From contig CANFHM010000019.1 in NCBI GenBank assembly GCA_947446975.1, positions 1 to 37,562 on the forward strand: 37,562 nt of DNA, read 5' to 3'. A program made the position numbers and the translations under genes. Positions 1-8,561 of the stretch are shown here, piece by piece. A model generated the notes under the pieces. The model saw nothing but the letters and a program-made list of their open reading frames with translations, was not told the origin of the DNA and searched no databases. This DNA comes from Microthrixaceae bacterium. GTDB lineage: Bacteria; Actinomycetota; Acidimicrobiia; Acidimicrobiales; Acidimicrobilacustridaceae. The number at the start of each line of letters is the position of its first letter. Position 1 is the first letter of the stretch.

Positions 1-42
1 GAGCCCGGGCCTTCTCGCGTGCAGTGACTGGTCGTCAGTCGA

Positions 43-1767
43 TCAGGACGTTGCGACCGTGTAGGTGTCGACACCGCTCTTGAGCAGCGTGCCCGGGTTG
101 TTGCCGGTGGGCAGACCGTTCTCGATCACGAGCGTGCCGTTGACGAACACCTTCTCGACGCCGAACGAACCAGCCGTGAGTCGTTCACAGTCGCCGGGGA
201 GATCGGCGACCATGCGGGCGTTCTCCGAACCGACGGTCTCGGGATCGATCACCACGATGTCGGCGAAGTTGCCCTCGGCGAGCGTGCCGCGGTCACGCAG
301 CCCGAACAGCTGCGCCGGCACCTCGGTGATGAGCTGCACGGCTCGTTCGACCGAGACGAGCTTGCGTCCGCGGATCATGTCGCCGAGGAAGCGGGTGGGG
401 AAGGTGGCCCCGCACATGCGATCGAGATGAGCGCCGGCGTCGGAGCCGCCGATCATGACCCGGGGGTCGTCCCACGCCTCGGTGCGCATGCGCCAGCTCT
501 CGGCGTCCTTGTCCTTGGGGGCCGGCCACAGGATGGTGCGCAGCTCGTCGGCCACCACGATGTCGAGCAGCGTGTCGAACGGGGTGGTGCCGCGTTCGGC
601 GGCGATCTGGGCCACGGTCCGGTTGGAGAGGCCCTCGTTCGCGGGGGAGAAGGTGTCGCCGATGACGTAGTCCTCCCAATCGGCGAGGCGGCGATAGACA
701 CCGGCCTCCTCGGACTGCGACGCGGCGAGCAGACGGGCCCGAACCTCGGGGTCCGACAGGCGGGCGATGCGCTCCTCGACCGACACGCTCAGGGTGTCCT
801 GCCAACCGGGGAGCAGCCAGATGCCGCAGAAGGTCAGGAAGTTCATGTTCATCGGCACCAGCACCGGCATGGTGAGGGCCACCACACGGCCACCGAGCTC
901 GGCGGCACGATCGCCGGCGGCGAGCTGACGCGGCACACGATCAGGCTCACGGGAGTCGATGGTGAGCACGTTCCAGTTGAGGGGCCGCCCGGCCGCCGCG
1001 CTCAGCTGGGCGAGCAGCTCGATCTCGTCATCGGCGAACCGGTCGAGACAGCCCGACACGATGCCCTCGAGCGTGGTGCCCTCATGCTGGCCGGTCTCGG
1101 CGCACAGGGCGAACAGCTCCTCATCGGTGGCCCAGCGGCTCGGCACCGGCTGACCGTCGCCGTCGCTGTGGCTGCCGGAACGGGTGAACGAGAAGCCCAG
1201 CGCGCCGGCCTCGATGGCGGTGCGCAGCTCGGCGACCATCGCTGCGATCTGCTCGGGAGTGGCCTCGCCACCCACCGACTCGGGGCCCATGACATAGCGA
1301 CGGATGGCGCAGTGGCCGGCGAGGAAGCCGGCGTTGACGGCGATGTTGCCGTCGAGACGGGCGAGGTACTGCTCGAAGGTCTCCCAGTTCCAGTCGATCT
1401 GGCGAAGGGCGGGCAACGGCATGCCCTCCACACGGCTCATCATCTCCTGGAGATACGAGGCCTCATCGGCGGTGGGGCGCAGGGGAGCGAGGGTGAAGCC
1501 GCAGTTGCCCCCGATGACCGTGGTGACGCCATGGTTGGCCGACGGCGACGCACCCGGGTCCCACAGGAGCTGGGCGTCGTAGTGCGTGTGGGCGTCGATG
1601 ACGCCGGGCATCACGATGCGTCCGGTGGCATCCACCACGTCGAGCGCGTCCTCGGTGATCTCACCGATGGCCACGATGCGACCATCTCGGATGCCGACGT
1701 CGGCGATGCGTCCGGGGGTACCGGTGCCGTCGATGACGAGGCCACCCTTGATCAACTGATCCAACAT
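43..1767 (-). CDS. N-acyl-D-amino-acid deacylase-like amidohydrolase (amidohydrolase_3)
   Basis: A 574-residue metal-dependent hydrolase of the D-aminoacylase/dihydroorotase superfamily, expected to hydrolyse an amide or cyclic amide in the cytoplasm; the true substrate cannot be read from sequence. The N-terminal beta domain is followed by the metal-binding HTHYD motif (about residues 60-64) in PGVIDAHTHYDAQ. The late barrel Asp is in GGSDAGAHLD, and a C-terminal composite domain (GNFADIVVIDPE) closes the fold. An upstream in-frame ATG at 1782 would add five residues; ATG 1767 is preferred because GGAG lies about 6 nt before it. The gene is divergent from the aldehyde dehydrogenase, and a palindromic operator overlaps its predicted -10 box, so it probably belongs to the same regulon as the steroid genes. 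Members of this family are often annotated by default as D-aminoacylases, so the substrate is open. Confidence 0.85.
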   Translation of the reverse strand: MLDQLIKGGLVIDGTGTPGRIADVGIRDGRIVAIGEITEDALDVVDATGRIVMPGVIDAHTHYDAQLLWDPGASPSANHGVTTVIGGNCGFTLAPLRPTADEASYLQEMMSRVEGMPLPALRQIDWNWETFEQYLARLDGNIAVNAGFLAGHCAIRRYVMGPESVGGEATPEQIAAMVAELRTAIEAGALGFSFTRSGSHSDGDGQPVPSRWATDEELFALCAETGQHEGTTLEGIVSGCLDRFADDEIELLAQLSAAAGRPLNWNVLTIDSREPDRVPRQLAAGDRAAELGGRVVALTMPVLVPMNMNFLTFCGIWLLPGWQDTLSVSVEERIARLSDPEVRARLLAASQSEEAGVYRRLADWEDYVIGDTFSPANEGLSNRTVAQIAAERGTTPFDTLLDIVVADELRTILWPAPKDKDAESWRMRTEAWDDPRVMIGGSDAGAHLDRMCGATFPTRFLGDMIRGRKLVSVERAVQLITEVPAQLFGLRDRGTLAEGNFADIVVIDPETVGSENARMVADLPGDCERLTAGSFGVEKVFVNGTLVIENGLPTGNNPGTLLKSGVDTYTVATS

Positions 1768-1802
1768 GCTTGCTCCGGACATGGGTCGGGGGATGGTGCG
1801 AT

Positions 1803-1821
1803 TTCTGACGAGCCGTCAGAA
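1803..1821. promoter_or_regulatory. Palindromic operator, site 1 (TTCTGACG-agc-CGTCAGAA)
   Basis: A perfect 8-bp inverted repeat with a 3-bp centre, TTCTGACG AGC CGTCAGAA. It overlaps the predicted minus-strand -10 box (1818-1823) of the amidohydrolase. Its core CTGAC-N4-CGTCAG recurs at 1891, 18116 and 36002, always between divergent genes. The size and symmetry suit a TetR-type dimer site; the regulator is unknown. Confidence 0.7.
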
Positions 1822-1823
1822 TA
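1818..1823 (-). promoter_or_regulatory. Predicted -10 box (TATTCT) of the amidohydrolase
   Basis: On the minus strand TATTCT fits the actinobacterial TAnnnT -10 consensus. It lies 50 nt before the ATG at 1767 and partly inside the palindromic operator, which would let a bound repressor block it. Confidence 0.4.
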
Positions 1824-1890
1824 CCCGTGGCACACGGTCGGGCAAGGCCCGGGGACCGGCGGACGGGATCGGTTCCGCGAGGGCCGTCAT

Positions 1891-1905
1891 CTGACATAAC
1901 GTCAG
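1891..1905. promoter_or_regulatory. Palindromic operator, site 2, over the aldehyde dehydrogenase promoter
   Basis: CTGACATAACGTCAG, the second copy of the shared palindrome (arms CTGAC/GTCAG). It encloses the predicted -10 box TAACGT (1897-1902), which is 8 nt before the ATG at 1911. A protein bound here would cover the core promoter. Confidence 0.65.
1897..1902 (+). promoter_or_regulatory. Predicted -10 box of a leaderless transcript (aldehyde dehydrogenase)
   Basis: TAACGT matches TAnnnT and ends 8 nt before the ATG at 1911, so transcription would start at or next to the start codon. No good Shine-Dalgarno sequence is present before this ATG, which agrees with leaderless translation. Confidence 0.5.
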
Positions 1906-1910
1906 GTCCT

Positions 1911-3377
1911 ATGGCCAACACAAGCACTGCGTACCGCCAGCTCATCGGGGGCGAATGGGTCCCCGGCGGCGATGGCACCTACGAGATCATCAACCCCGCC
2001 ACCGAGCAGGTCGTCACCGAGGCGCCCGAGGCATCGGCCGCCGATGTCGCCGCGGCTGCGGCGGCTGCCGCCGAGGCCTTCCCGGCATGGAGCCGCACCA
2101 CGCCGCAGGAGCGCGCCGCGCTCCTCGCCGCCGCAGGTGCCGAACTCGCCCGACGCACCCCCGATCTCATCCCGTTGGTGATCAGCGAGACCGGCGCCAC
2201 CTCGTCGGTCGGTTCGCTGATGCAGATCCCCGTCGCCATCTCGCGCTTCGATCGCTATGCCCGCGGCGCCCTCGAGGATCTCAGCCGCCCGCTGCCCCCG
2301 CAGCCGATCGGCACCACGCCGCTGGCCGCCGGTGCACTCATGGGCGGTCTCGCCCGCAAGGTGCCCGTCGGTGTCGTCGCCTGTATCGCTCCCTACAACT
2401 TCCCGACCACCTCGATGGTCGGAAAGATCGCGCCGGCCCTCGCCGTGGGCTGCACCGTCGTCATGAAGCCGGCCCCGCAGGATCCGCTGTGCGTGATCGA
2501 ACTGGCCAAGATCCTCGCTGATGTCGGATTCCCGCCGGGCGTGGTCAACATCGTCACCGGCGGCAAGGCCGAGGTGGGCGCCAACCTGGTCTCCGATCCC
2601 AACGTCGACATGGTGAGCTTCACCGGGTCCTCGGCCGTCGGCTCGATGATCGTCGCCGCTGGCGCACCCACCATGAAGCGTCAGCTCCATGAGCTCGGCG
2701 GCAAGGGTGCCTGCATCGTCATGGCCGACGCCGACATGGACAGGGCCGTCGGTGGCATCTCCTCGGTGTGGGCCTTCCACTCCGGTCAGATCTGCACCGC
2801 TCCCACCCGTGTCATCGTGCATCGCAGCCGCTACGACGAGCTCGTCGGTCGTCTCGCCGAGGCCGCTCGTGCGCTCAAGGTGGGCGACCCCCTCGACGCC
2901 GCCACCCAGGTCGGTCCGGTCATCTCCGGTGTGCAGAAGTCGCGCATCCTCGGCCATATCGAGAACGGCATCGCCGAGGGCGCCGAGCTCGTCGTCGACG
3001 GCCGCGATCCCGGGATGGACCGCGGCTACTACGTCGGCCCCACCTTGCTGGCCGGCTGCAACAACTCCATGTCGCCCGTGCGCGAGGAGATCTTCGGTCC
3101 GGTCGTCGTGGTGGTCCCCTACGACACCGATGACGAGGCCATCGCCATCGCCAACGACAGCGACTACGGGCTGTTCTCGTATGTCTTCGGCGGCGACACG
3201 CCGGCGGCGTTCGAGGTGGCCAAGCAGGTGCGTTCCGGACGCGTCGGCATCAACAGCGTGCAGACCCATCACGAGACCCCCTTCGGTGGTTTCAAGATGT
3301 CCGGCATCGGTCGCGACGGCGGCACCTGGGGTCTCGACGCCTACACCGAATGGCAGTCCATCATCTGGCCGAGCTGA
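1911..3377 (+). CDS. NAD(P)-dependent aldehyde dehydrogenase
   Basis: A 488-residue aldehyde dehydrogenase that oxidises an aldehyde to its acid with NAD(P). Family hallmarks are all visible: the cofactor stretch CIAPYNFPTTSMVGKIAPALA, the FTGSSAVG loop, the general-base Glu261 in ELGGKGA, the nucleophile Cys295 in SGQICTAP, and EEIFGPVVVVVPYD near the C-terminus. Length is normal for the family. The frame is open further upstream, but ATG 1911 starts the family N-terminus and sits 8 nt behind a -10 box. It leads a plus-strand run with a zinc alcohol dehydrogenase and an SDR, so the pair may oxidise an alcohol to an acid in two steps. The promoter carries the palindrome shared with the ring-degradation genes. 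Substrate unknown; a sterol-derived alcohol or aldehyde is a reasonable guess from regulation only. Confidence 0.93.
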   Translation: MANTSTAYRQLIGGEWVPGGDGTYEIINPATEQVVTEAPEASAADVAAAAAAAAEAFPAWSRTTPQERAALLAAAGAELARRTPDLIPLVISETGATSSVGSLMQIPVAISRFDRYARGALEDLSRPLPPQPIGTTPLAAGALMGGLARKVPVGVVACIAPYNFPTTSMVGKIAPALAVGCTVVMKPAPQDPLCVIELAKILADVGFPPGVVNIVTGGKAEVGANLVSDPNVDMVSFTGSSAVGSMIVAAGAPTMKRQLHELGGKGACIVMADADMDRAVGGISSVWAFHSGQICTAPTRVIVHRSRYDELVGRLAEAARALKVGDPLDAATQVGPVISGVQKSRILGHIENGIAEGAELVVDGRDPGMDRGYYVGPTLLAGCNNSMSPVREEIFGPVVVVVPYDTDDEAIAIANDSDYGLFSYVFGGDTPAAFEVAKQVRSGRVGINSVQTHHETPFGGFKMSGIGRDGGTWGLDAYTEWQSIIWPS

Positions 3378-3455
3378 TCGCAGCAGCGGTCCGGTCATCA
3401 CACCCACGCGGTCTCCTCGACCGCATCGACGCAACACCACTCTGAGGGGGAAATC

Positions 3456-4565
3456 ATGAAGGGCATCGTGTTCACCGGCGAAGGTGCCGAGGTTCTCACC
3501 GGGCTCGAGGTCCGCGATCCGGGTCCGGGCGAGGTCATCGTGCGCATCGCCGCCGCCGGCGTGTGCCACAGCGACGTCACCGCGGCAGCGGGTGCCTTCG
3601 GCTGGCCCGCACCGGCGGTGCTCGGTCATGAGGGCGCAGGTGTGGTCGAGCAGATCGGCACCGGTGTCACCAACGTCGCCGTCGGCGACCACGTCATCAT
3701 CTCCACCCTCGCCGCCTGTGGCATGTGCAAGGCCTGCGGTTCGGGCATGCCCACCCGCTGCTACAAGACCCTCGGCAACATGGCCCAGCCCTTCACGCTC
3801 AACGGTGACCCCTGCTGGAACTTCGCCGCGGCGTCGGTGTTCACCGAGCGCACCGTCGTGCGCGACATCCAGGCGGTGAAGATCCCGAAGGATGTGCCGC
3901 TCACCTCGGCATGTCTCGTGGGATGCGGTGTCATGACCGGCGCTGGTGCGGTGCTGTACCGCTCGAGCGTCCAGGTGGGCGACACCGCGGTCGTGTACGG
4001 CTGCGGCGGCGTCGGCCTCAACGCCATCCAGGCGCTGCGCGTGCGTCGCGCCAGCCGCATCATCGCCATCGACACCGAACCCCAGAAGGAGGCGCTGGCC
4101 CGCCAGTTCGGCGCCACCGACTTCCTCGACGGCAGATCATCCGACATCGTCGAGCAGGTCCGTGCGCTCGTGCCGTATCCGGTCAACGGTGAGCTCGCCG
4201 GTCCGTTCAACGCCGGTGGCGTGAACTGGGTGTACGACGTCGTGGGTCATCCCGCCGTCACCTCCAACGCGCTCGAGATGCTCGACTGGGGCGGCACCGT
4301 CGTCATCATCGGCACCCCCGGTGGCGACGCCAAGTTCGAACTTCCGTACCAGCGCTTCACACAGTGCGAGCGCGGGGTCATCGGGTGTCGTGCCGGCTCC
4401 TACAGCCCGCATCGCGACATCCCCCAGATCGTCGAGCTCTACCGCCGTGGCGAGTTCATGCTCGACGAACTGGTGTCGGCCACCTATCCGATGGAGAAGT
4501 TCCACGACGTCGTGCATGACATGCACTCGGGCAGCATCGCCCGCGGCGTGCTCACCTTCGACTGA
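3456..4565 (+). CDS. Zinc-dependent alcohol dehydrogenase (MDR superfamily)
   Basis: A 369-residue medium-chain zinc alcohol dehydrogenase. Catalytic zinc ligands are Cys37 and His58-Glu59 (VCHSD, GHEGAG). The structural zinc lobe is intact as Cys88-x2-Cys91-x2-Cys94-x7-Cys102. The Rossmann motif GCGGVG is at residues 182-187 and is followed by an acidic NAD-type residue (IAIDTE). It resembles the class III/NDMA-dependent group found in actinobacteria, which use a tightly bound NAD and mycofactocin-type acceptors, but that assignment is tentative. The start is supported by GAGGGGG about 8 nt upstream. It is 78 nt downstream of the aldehyde dehydrogenase, consistent with coupled alcohol-to-acid oxidation. 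Confidence 0.92.
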   Translation: MKGIVFTGEGAEVLTGLEVRDPGPGEVIVRIAAAGVCHSDVTAAAGAFGWPAPAVLGHEGAGVVEQIGTGVTNVAVGDHVIISTLAACGMCKACGSGMPTRCYKTLGNMAQPFTLNGDPCWNFAAASVFTERTVVRDIQAVKIPKDVPLTSACLVGCGVMTGAGAVLYRSSVQVGDTAVVYGCGGVGLNAIQALRVRRASRIIAIDTEPQKEALARQFGATDFLDGRSSDIVEQVRALVPYPVNGELAGPFNAGGVNWVYDVVGHPAVTSNALEMLDWGGTVVIIGTPGGDAKFELPYQRFTQCERGVIGCRAGSYSPHRDIPQIVELYRRGEFMLDELVSATYPMEKFHDVVHDMHSGSIARGVLTFD

Positions 4566-4653
4566 TCATCGGTCATCCCCGGTCCGACCGGACATCCCGG
4601 TCCGGCATCGGATCCCTCTCATCTCATCTCATCGTTCTCGTCAAGGAGCAGCA

Positions 4654-5400
4654 GTGGAACAGCGTTATGTGGGCAAGGCCGCGGTCGTCACCGGGGCAGC
4701 ATCGGGCATCGGACGTGCGGTCGCCCAGCGTCTCGGCGCCGAGGGTGCGAAGGTCGCCTGTCTGGATGTCAACGCCGAGAGCGCCATGGAGACCGCGGCG
4801 GGCATCGGCGACAACGCCATCGGCCTGGCCTGTGATGTGAGTGACTGGGCCACCGTCGAGTCCACCATCGCCGCCATCACCGAGCAGTTCGGGCAGATCG
4901 ACATGCTGTGCAACGTGGCGGGCATCGGCGGGTTCGCCGAGTCCCATCTCATCGACCCGGGTGTCTACGCCCGCATGATCGCCATCAACCTCACCGGCAC
5001 GTTCCTCATGTGCCGCGCCGTGCTGCCGCAGATGGTCGAGCGCGGTCATGGTGTCATCGTCAACACCGCCTCCACCGCCGGCATCATGGGCCAGCCCTGG
5101 AGCGCGGGGTACTGCTCCTCGAAGGCCGGCGTCGTCGGTCTCACCAAGGCGCTCGCCACCGAGTACGACACGCCGATCCGCATCAATGCGGTGTCGCCCG
5201 GTGGTGTGGTCACCAACATGTACGCGGCGTTCATGCCTCCCGAGGGCGTCGACTGGAACCGCATGCGCAAGATGTCGCGCGACAACGTCGAGACCGCACA
5301 GCCCGAGGAGCTCGCCTCGCTGTTCGCCTACCTCGGATCCGATGAGGCCCGCTACATCACCGGCTCGATCATGGTGATGGACGGCGGCATCACCGCCTGA
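4654..5400 (+). CDS. SDR family NAD(P)-dependent oxidoreductase
   Basis: A classical short-chain dehydrogenase of 248 residues. The nucleotide-binding motif TGAASGIG is near residues 13-20, the structural NVAG follows FGQIDMLC, the catalytic Ser lies in NTASTAG and the YxxxK pair in YCSSK. The C-terminus TGSIMVMDGGITA is typical. The open frame extends far upstream through the preceding gene, but GTG 4654 with AAGGAG about 8 nt before it gives the normal family N-terminus. It follows the alcohol dehydrogenase by 88 nt and probably shares its transcript. A hydroxyl/ketone conversion is expected; the substrate is not identifiable. Confidence 0.9.
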   Translation: MEQRYVGKAAVVTGAASGIGRAVAQRLGAEGAKVACLDVNAESAMETAAGIGDNAIGLACDVSDWATVESTIAAITEQFGQIDMLCNVAGIGGFAESHLIDPGVYARMIAINLTGTFLMCRAVLPQMVERGHGVIVNTASTAGIMGQPWSAGYCSSKAGVVGLTKALATEYDTPIRINAVSPGGVVTNMYAAFMPPEGVDWNRMRKMSRDNVETAQPEELASLFAYLGSDEARYITGSIMVMDGGITA

Positions 5401-5500
5401 TCCCGGCGCATCGCTCGCCGACCCGAGTCGACTCCGTCGTCGGCCCGTTCGGCACGATGAGCGGCCCGTTCGGCGCCGCCACCCCCAGATGTGTGGTTCT

Positions 5501-5539
5501 GTGACTTCCGTCACGTCAACACCCCGGACGCGTTATGGT
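5501..5539 (+). promoter_or_regulatory. Predicted promoter of the first binding-protein gene
   Basis: The -10 box TATGGT is at 5534-5539, with GTCACG about 18 nt upstream inside the small inverted repeat GTGAC-ttcc-GTCAC (5501-5514). The -10 is 35 nt from the GTG start at 5575. The paralogue's promoter has the same 35-nt spacing and a similar upstream block, so duplication included the promoter. Confidence 0.5.
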
Positions 5540-5574
5540 CGCGTCACCATTCAACGATCCCGGGGGGGAAACCA

Positions 5575-6957
5575 GTGAAGCGTCACCACGTCGCACTCCT
5601 CGCTGCAGCGCTGAGCATCAGCCTTCTGGCTGGTGCCTGCGGTCGCAGCAGTTCGGAAGGTGCCAACGGCAACACCAACACCACCAGTGCCGCCGATGCC
5701 AAGTGCAAGGGCGCCACGCTCGAGGCCACCGAGATCGGCGTCTCTGCCTCGGAGATCACCGTCGAGGTCATGGCCGACACCGGCTCGTCGCTCGCTCCTG
5801 GCCTGTTCCAGGGCAACGTCGATGCCATGAACGGCTATGCCAAGTACGTCAACGCCAACGGTGGCGTGGGCTGCCGTCAGCTCAAGGTCATCGCATGGGA
5901 CTCCAAGCTGAGCCCAGAGGAGTCCAAGAACGGCATCATCAACGCCTGCAAGAACGCATTGGCGATGGTCGGTGGCAACTCGCTGTTCAACCCTGACGTC
6001 GCCGTGCTGGGCAACTGCGTCGACAAGGCCGGTCAGCCCGCCGGTCTTCCCGACTTCGTGGCCCTGGCCAACGACATCAACGAGCAGTGCGCTCCCAACT
6101 CCTGGGTCATCCAGGCCGTGGCCGAGACCTGCCCCGCTGATGGCAAGCCGCCGACCGGACCGCGTGATCTCAAGTCCTATGTCGGGTTCCTGAAGTACCT
6201 CCAGTCCCAGCAGAGCGACCTCAAGGGCATCTGGCTGGTCCCGGGCGATCTGCCCACCACGGTGCAGTCCGCCACCTACCAGATCCAGGCCAACCGTCAG
6301 GTCGGCATCGATGTGGTCGACGCCTTCAAGACCAGTGGCTCGCTGCAGCAGGCCGGGTTCACGCCGTTCGTCCAGACCCTCAAGGACAGCAAGTCCAACT
6401 ACGTCTACAACGGGTCGAACGACGCCAACATGATCAAGATGCGCAAGGAGACCGCGGCGCAGGGCTACGACGGTGTGAAGATCTGGGCCTGCTCGCTGGC
6501 CTGCTACACCGAGAAGTTCAAGGCCGAGGGTGCCACCGTGGACAACACCTATGTCTGGACCCAGTTCCTGCCCTTCGAGGAGGCCGACAGCAACGCCAGC
6601 CTCAAGGCCTACATCGACTCGGTCGGTGGCAAGCCCGACTCGTTCGGCATGCAGGCCTGGCAGGCGGGCATGCTCTTCAAGGCCACGATCGACAAGATCG
6701 TCGCCGCTGACGGCCCCAACGGCATCACCCGCACCAGCACCATCTCGACGATGAAGACGATCACCGACTTCACCGCCGGCGGCACGATGGGCCCGAAGAG
6801 CGCCAAGGGCTTCTCCGACTGCATGGTGGTGCTCAAGATCAACGGTGGGAAGTTCACCCGGGTGACCGGCAAGCCCGGCGAGTTCACCTGTGAACCGTCC
6901 AACGTGATCACCATCGCCAACTTCGATCCTGCCGCCGAGGCCGGCAAGGTCCACTGA
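5575..6957 (+). CDS. Liv-type ABC transporter substrate-binding lipoprotein, copy 1
   Basis: A 460-residue extracytoplasmic solute-binding protein of the Peripla_BP_6 (LivK/LivJ) type. The N-terminus VKRHHVALLAAALSISLLAGAC is a lipoprotein signal with a lipobox ending at about Cys22, so the protein should be anchored to the outer face of the membrane. A short Ser/Asn/Thr-rich linker then leads to the binding domain, which begins at GVSASEITVEVMADTGSS. The start is GTG 5575 with the run GGGGGGGAA just upstream; the open frame extends further but the signal peptide fixes the start. It is nearly identical in length and largely in sequence to the next gene, but differs most around residues 180-270. 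A strong hairpin separates the two. Amino-acid ligands are the default for the family, but these proteins also bind aromatic acids, amides and other small organics. Confidence 0.9.
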   Translation: MKRHHVALLAAALSISLLAGACGRSSSEGANGNTNTTSAADAKCKGATLEATEIGVSASEITVEVMADTGSSLAPGLFQGNVDAMNGYAKYVNANGGVGCRQLKVIAWDSKLSPEESKNGIINACKNALAMVGGNSLFNPDVAVLGNCVDKAGQPAGLPDFVALANDINEQCAPNSWVIQAVAETCPADGKPPTGPRDLKSYVGFLKYLQSQQSDLKGIWLVPGDLPTTVQSATYQIQANRQVGIDVVDAFKTSGSLQQAGFTPFVQTLKDSKSNYVYNGSNDANMIKMRKETAAQGYDGVKIWACSLACYTEKFKAEGATVDNTYVWTQFLPFEEADSNASLKAYIDSVGGKPDSFGMQAWQAGMLFKATIDKIVAADGPNGITRTSTISTMKTITDFTAGGTMGPKSAKGFSDCMVVLKINGGKFTRVTGKPGEFTCEPSNVITIANFDPAAEAGKVH

Positions 6958-6968
6958 GTCTGCGCCCC

Positions 6969-7003
6969 TCGCTGCGTCAGGCGATCACCGCCTGACGCAG
7001 CGA
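6969..7003 (+). terminator. Strong hairpin between the two binding-protein genes
   Basis: A 15-bp stem (TCGCTGCGTCAGGCG paired with CGCCTGACGCAGCGA) with a 5-nt loop, 12 nt after the stop of copy 1. It has no U-run, as is common in high-GC actinobacteria. It may terminate, attenuate or stabilise the upstream mRNA. Confidence 0.6.
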
Positions 7004-7100
7004 CGGGGAGTGTTCGTCACGGTCGTCCATGTGCAGGAGCCATGCGGTTCCAGCTCATGGACGACTCGCGAACAGGCTGATCGAGGCGGGTGTGGCTTCT

Positions 7101-7131
7101 GTCACGGAGCGTCCTGTCCATGCGTTACAGT
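7101..7131 (+). promoter_or_regulatory. Predicted promoter of the second binding-protein gene
   Basis: The -10 box TACAGT is at 7126-7131 and GTCACG at 7101-7106. The spacing to the GTG start (7167) is 35 nt, exactly as in copy 1, and the blocks TGTGG and GCGTTA are shared by both regions. Confidence 0.5.
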
Positions 7132-7166
7132 CTCGATCCGTCATCAACAATCCCAGGGGGAATTCT

Positions 7167-8549
7167 GTGAAGCGTTACCGCGTAGCTCTTCTCGCTGCGG
7201 CGTTGAGCGTCAGCCTTGTTGCTGGTGCCTGCGGCCGGAGCGGGTCAGACAGTGCAAATGGCAACACCAGCACCACCAGCGCCGCCGATGCCAAGTGCAA
7301 GGGCGCCACGCTCGAGGCCACCGAGATCGGTGTCTCGGCCTCCGAGATCACCGTCGAGGTCTCGGCTGACACCGGTTCGTCGCTCGCTCCTGGTCTGTTC
7401 CAGGGCAACGTCGATGCCATGAACGGCTATGCCAAGTACGTCAACGCCAACGGTGGCATCGGCTGCCGTCAGCTCAAGGTCGAGGCATGGGACTCCAAGC
7501 TGAGCCCCGAGGAGTCCAAGAACGGCATCATCAACGCCTGCAAGACCGCACTGGCGATGGTGGGTGGCAACTCGCTGTTCAACCCGGACACCTCCGTGAT
7601 CGGCAACTGCACCGACAAGGCGGGCAAGGCCACCGGTCTTCCCGACTTCGTGGCGCTGGCCAACGACATCAACGAGCAGTGCGCTCCCAACGCCTGGGTC
7701 ATCCAGGCCGTGGCCGAGACCTGCCCCGCTGATGGCTCCATCCCGAAGGGTGCCCGTGACCTCAAGGTCTTCGTCGGCGCCGACAAGTACTACGCCAAGA
7801 CCGTCCCGGACTCCAAGGGCATCTGGCTGATCCCGGGCGATCTGCCCACCACGGTGCAGTCCGCCACCTACCAGGTGCAGGGCGCCATCGACACCGGCAT
7901 CGATGTCTACGACTCGTTCAAGGTCAGTGGCAGCATGCAGCAGACGGCGATGACGCCGTTCGTGCAGTCCCTCAAGGACAACAGCGGCAACTTCCTCTAC
8001 AACGGTTCCGCTGACACCGCCATGATCAAGATGCGCAAGGAGACCGCAGCACAGGGCTACACCGGTGTGAAGACCTGGGCCTGCTCGCTGGCCTGCTACA
8101 CCGAGAAGTTCAAGGCCGAGGGCGCAGCCGTCGACAACACCTACGTGTGGTTCCAGTTCCTGCCGTTCGAAGAGGCTGCCGACAACGCCAACCTCAAGGC
8201 CTACATCGACGCTGTCGGTGGCAAGCCCGACTCGTTCGGCATGCAGGCCTGGCAGGCGGGCATGCTGTTCAAGGCCACGATCGACAAGATCGTCGCCGCT
8301 GACGGCCCCAACGGCATCACCCGGGCGAGCGTGCTCAAGACCATGATGTCGATCACCGACTTCAACGCCGGTGGCACCATGGGCGCCAAGGGCCCGAAGG
8401 GCTTCTCCGACTGCTTCGTCATGATGCAGATCAAGGGTGGATCGTTCACCCGCATCAACGGCAAGCCCGGCGAGTTCGTGTGTGACCCCTCCAACGTGGT
8501 CACCATCGCCAACTACGACCCCGCTGCCGCTGCAGCGAAGGTCCACTAG
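7167..8549 (+). CDS. Liv-type ABC transporter substrate-binding lipoprotein, copy 2
   Basis: A second 460-residue Peripla_BP_6 lipoprotein, a tandem paralogue of the preceding gene. The signal peptide VKRYRVALLAAALSVSLVAGAC carries the same lipobox. Long blocks are unchanged, for example around SPEESKNGIINACK and KPDSFGMQAWQAGMLFKA. Differences concentrate in the segment after AETCPADG (GSIPKGARDLKVFVGADKYY in place of the copy 1 sequence) and around the cleft-facing region after DLPTTVQSATYQ. That pattern suggests two ligand specificities feeding one permease. GTG start with AGGGGG about 6 nt upstream. It has its own promoter and is followed by a strong hairpin. Confidence 0.9.
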   Translation: MKRYRVALLAAALSVSLVAGACGRSGSDSANGNTSTTSAADAKCKGATLEATEIGVSASEITVEVSADTGSSLAPGLFQGNVDAMNGYAKYVNANGGIGCRQLKVEAWDSKLSPEESKNGIINACKTALAMVGGNSLFNPDTSVIGNCTDKAGKATGLPDFVALANDINEQCAPNAWVIQAVAETCPADGSIPKGARDLKVFVGADKYYAKTVPDSKGIWLIPGDLPTTVQSATYQVQGAIDTGIDVYDSFKVSGSMQQTAMTPFVQSLKDNSGNFLYNGSADTAMIKMRKETAAQGYTGVKTWACSLACYTEKFKAEGAAVDNTYVWFQFLPFEEAADNANLKAYIDAVGGKPDSFGMQAWQAGMLFKATIDKIVAADGPNGITRASVLKTMMSITDFNAGGTMGAKGPKGFSDCFVMMQIKGGSFTRINGKPGEFVCDPSNVVTIANYDPAAAAAKVH

Positions 8550-8561
8550 GACATCCGTCGG

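Noticed and set aside
1..42. Possible gene fragment at the window start
   Set aside because: Only 42 bases are visible before the amidohydrolase stop codon; nothing identifiable can be read from them.
427..1899. Long plus-strand frame antisense to the amidohydrolase
   Set aside because: It is the opposite-strand shadow of a clear enzyme with catalytic motifs; its translation is low-complexity Gly/Asp/His/Arg sequence with no family resemblance.
1902..3692. Minus-strand frame of nearly 600 codons across the aldehyde dehydrogenase
   Set aside because: GC-rich shadow; the aldehyde dehydrogenase on the plus strand has all family motifs, and the antisense product spans two real genes.
5501..5514. 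GTGAC-ttcc-GTCAC as a fifth copy of the regulon operator
   Set aside because: Spacing is one base shorter and the outer bases differ (G/C instead of C/G); the paralogous promoter does not keep the symmetry.
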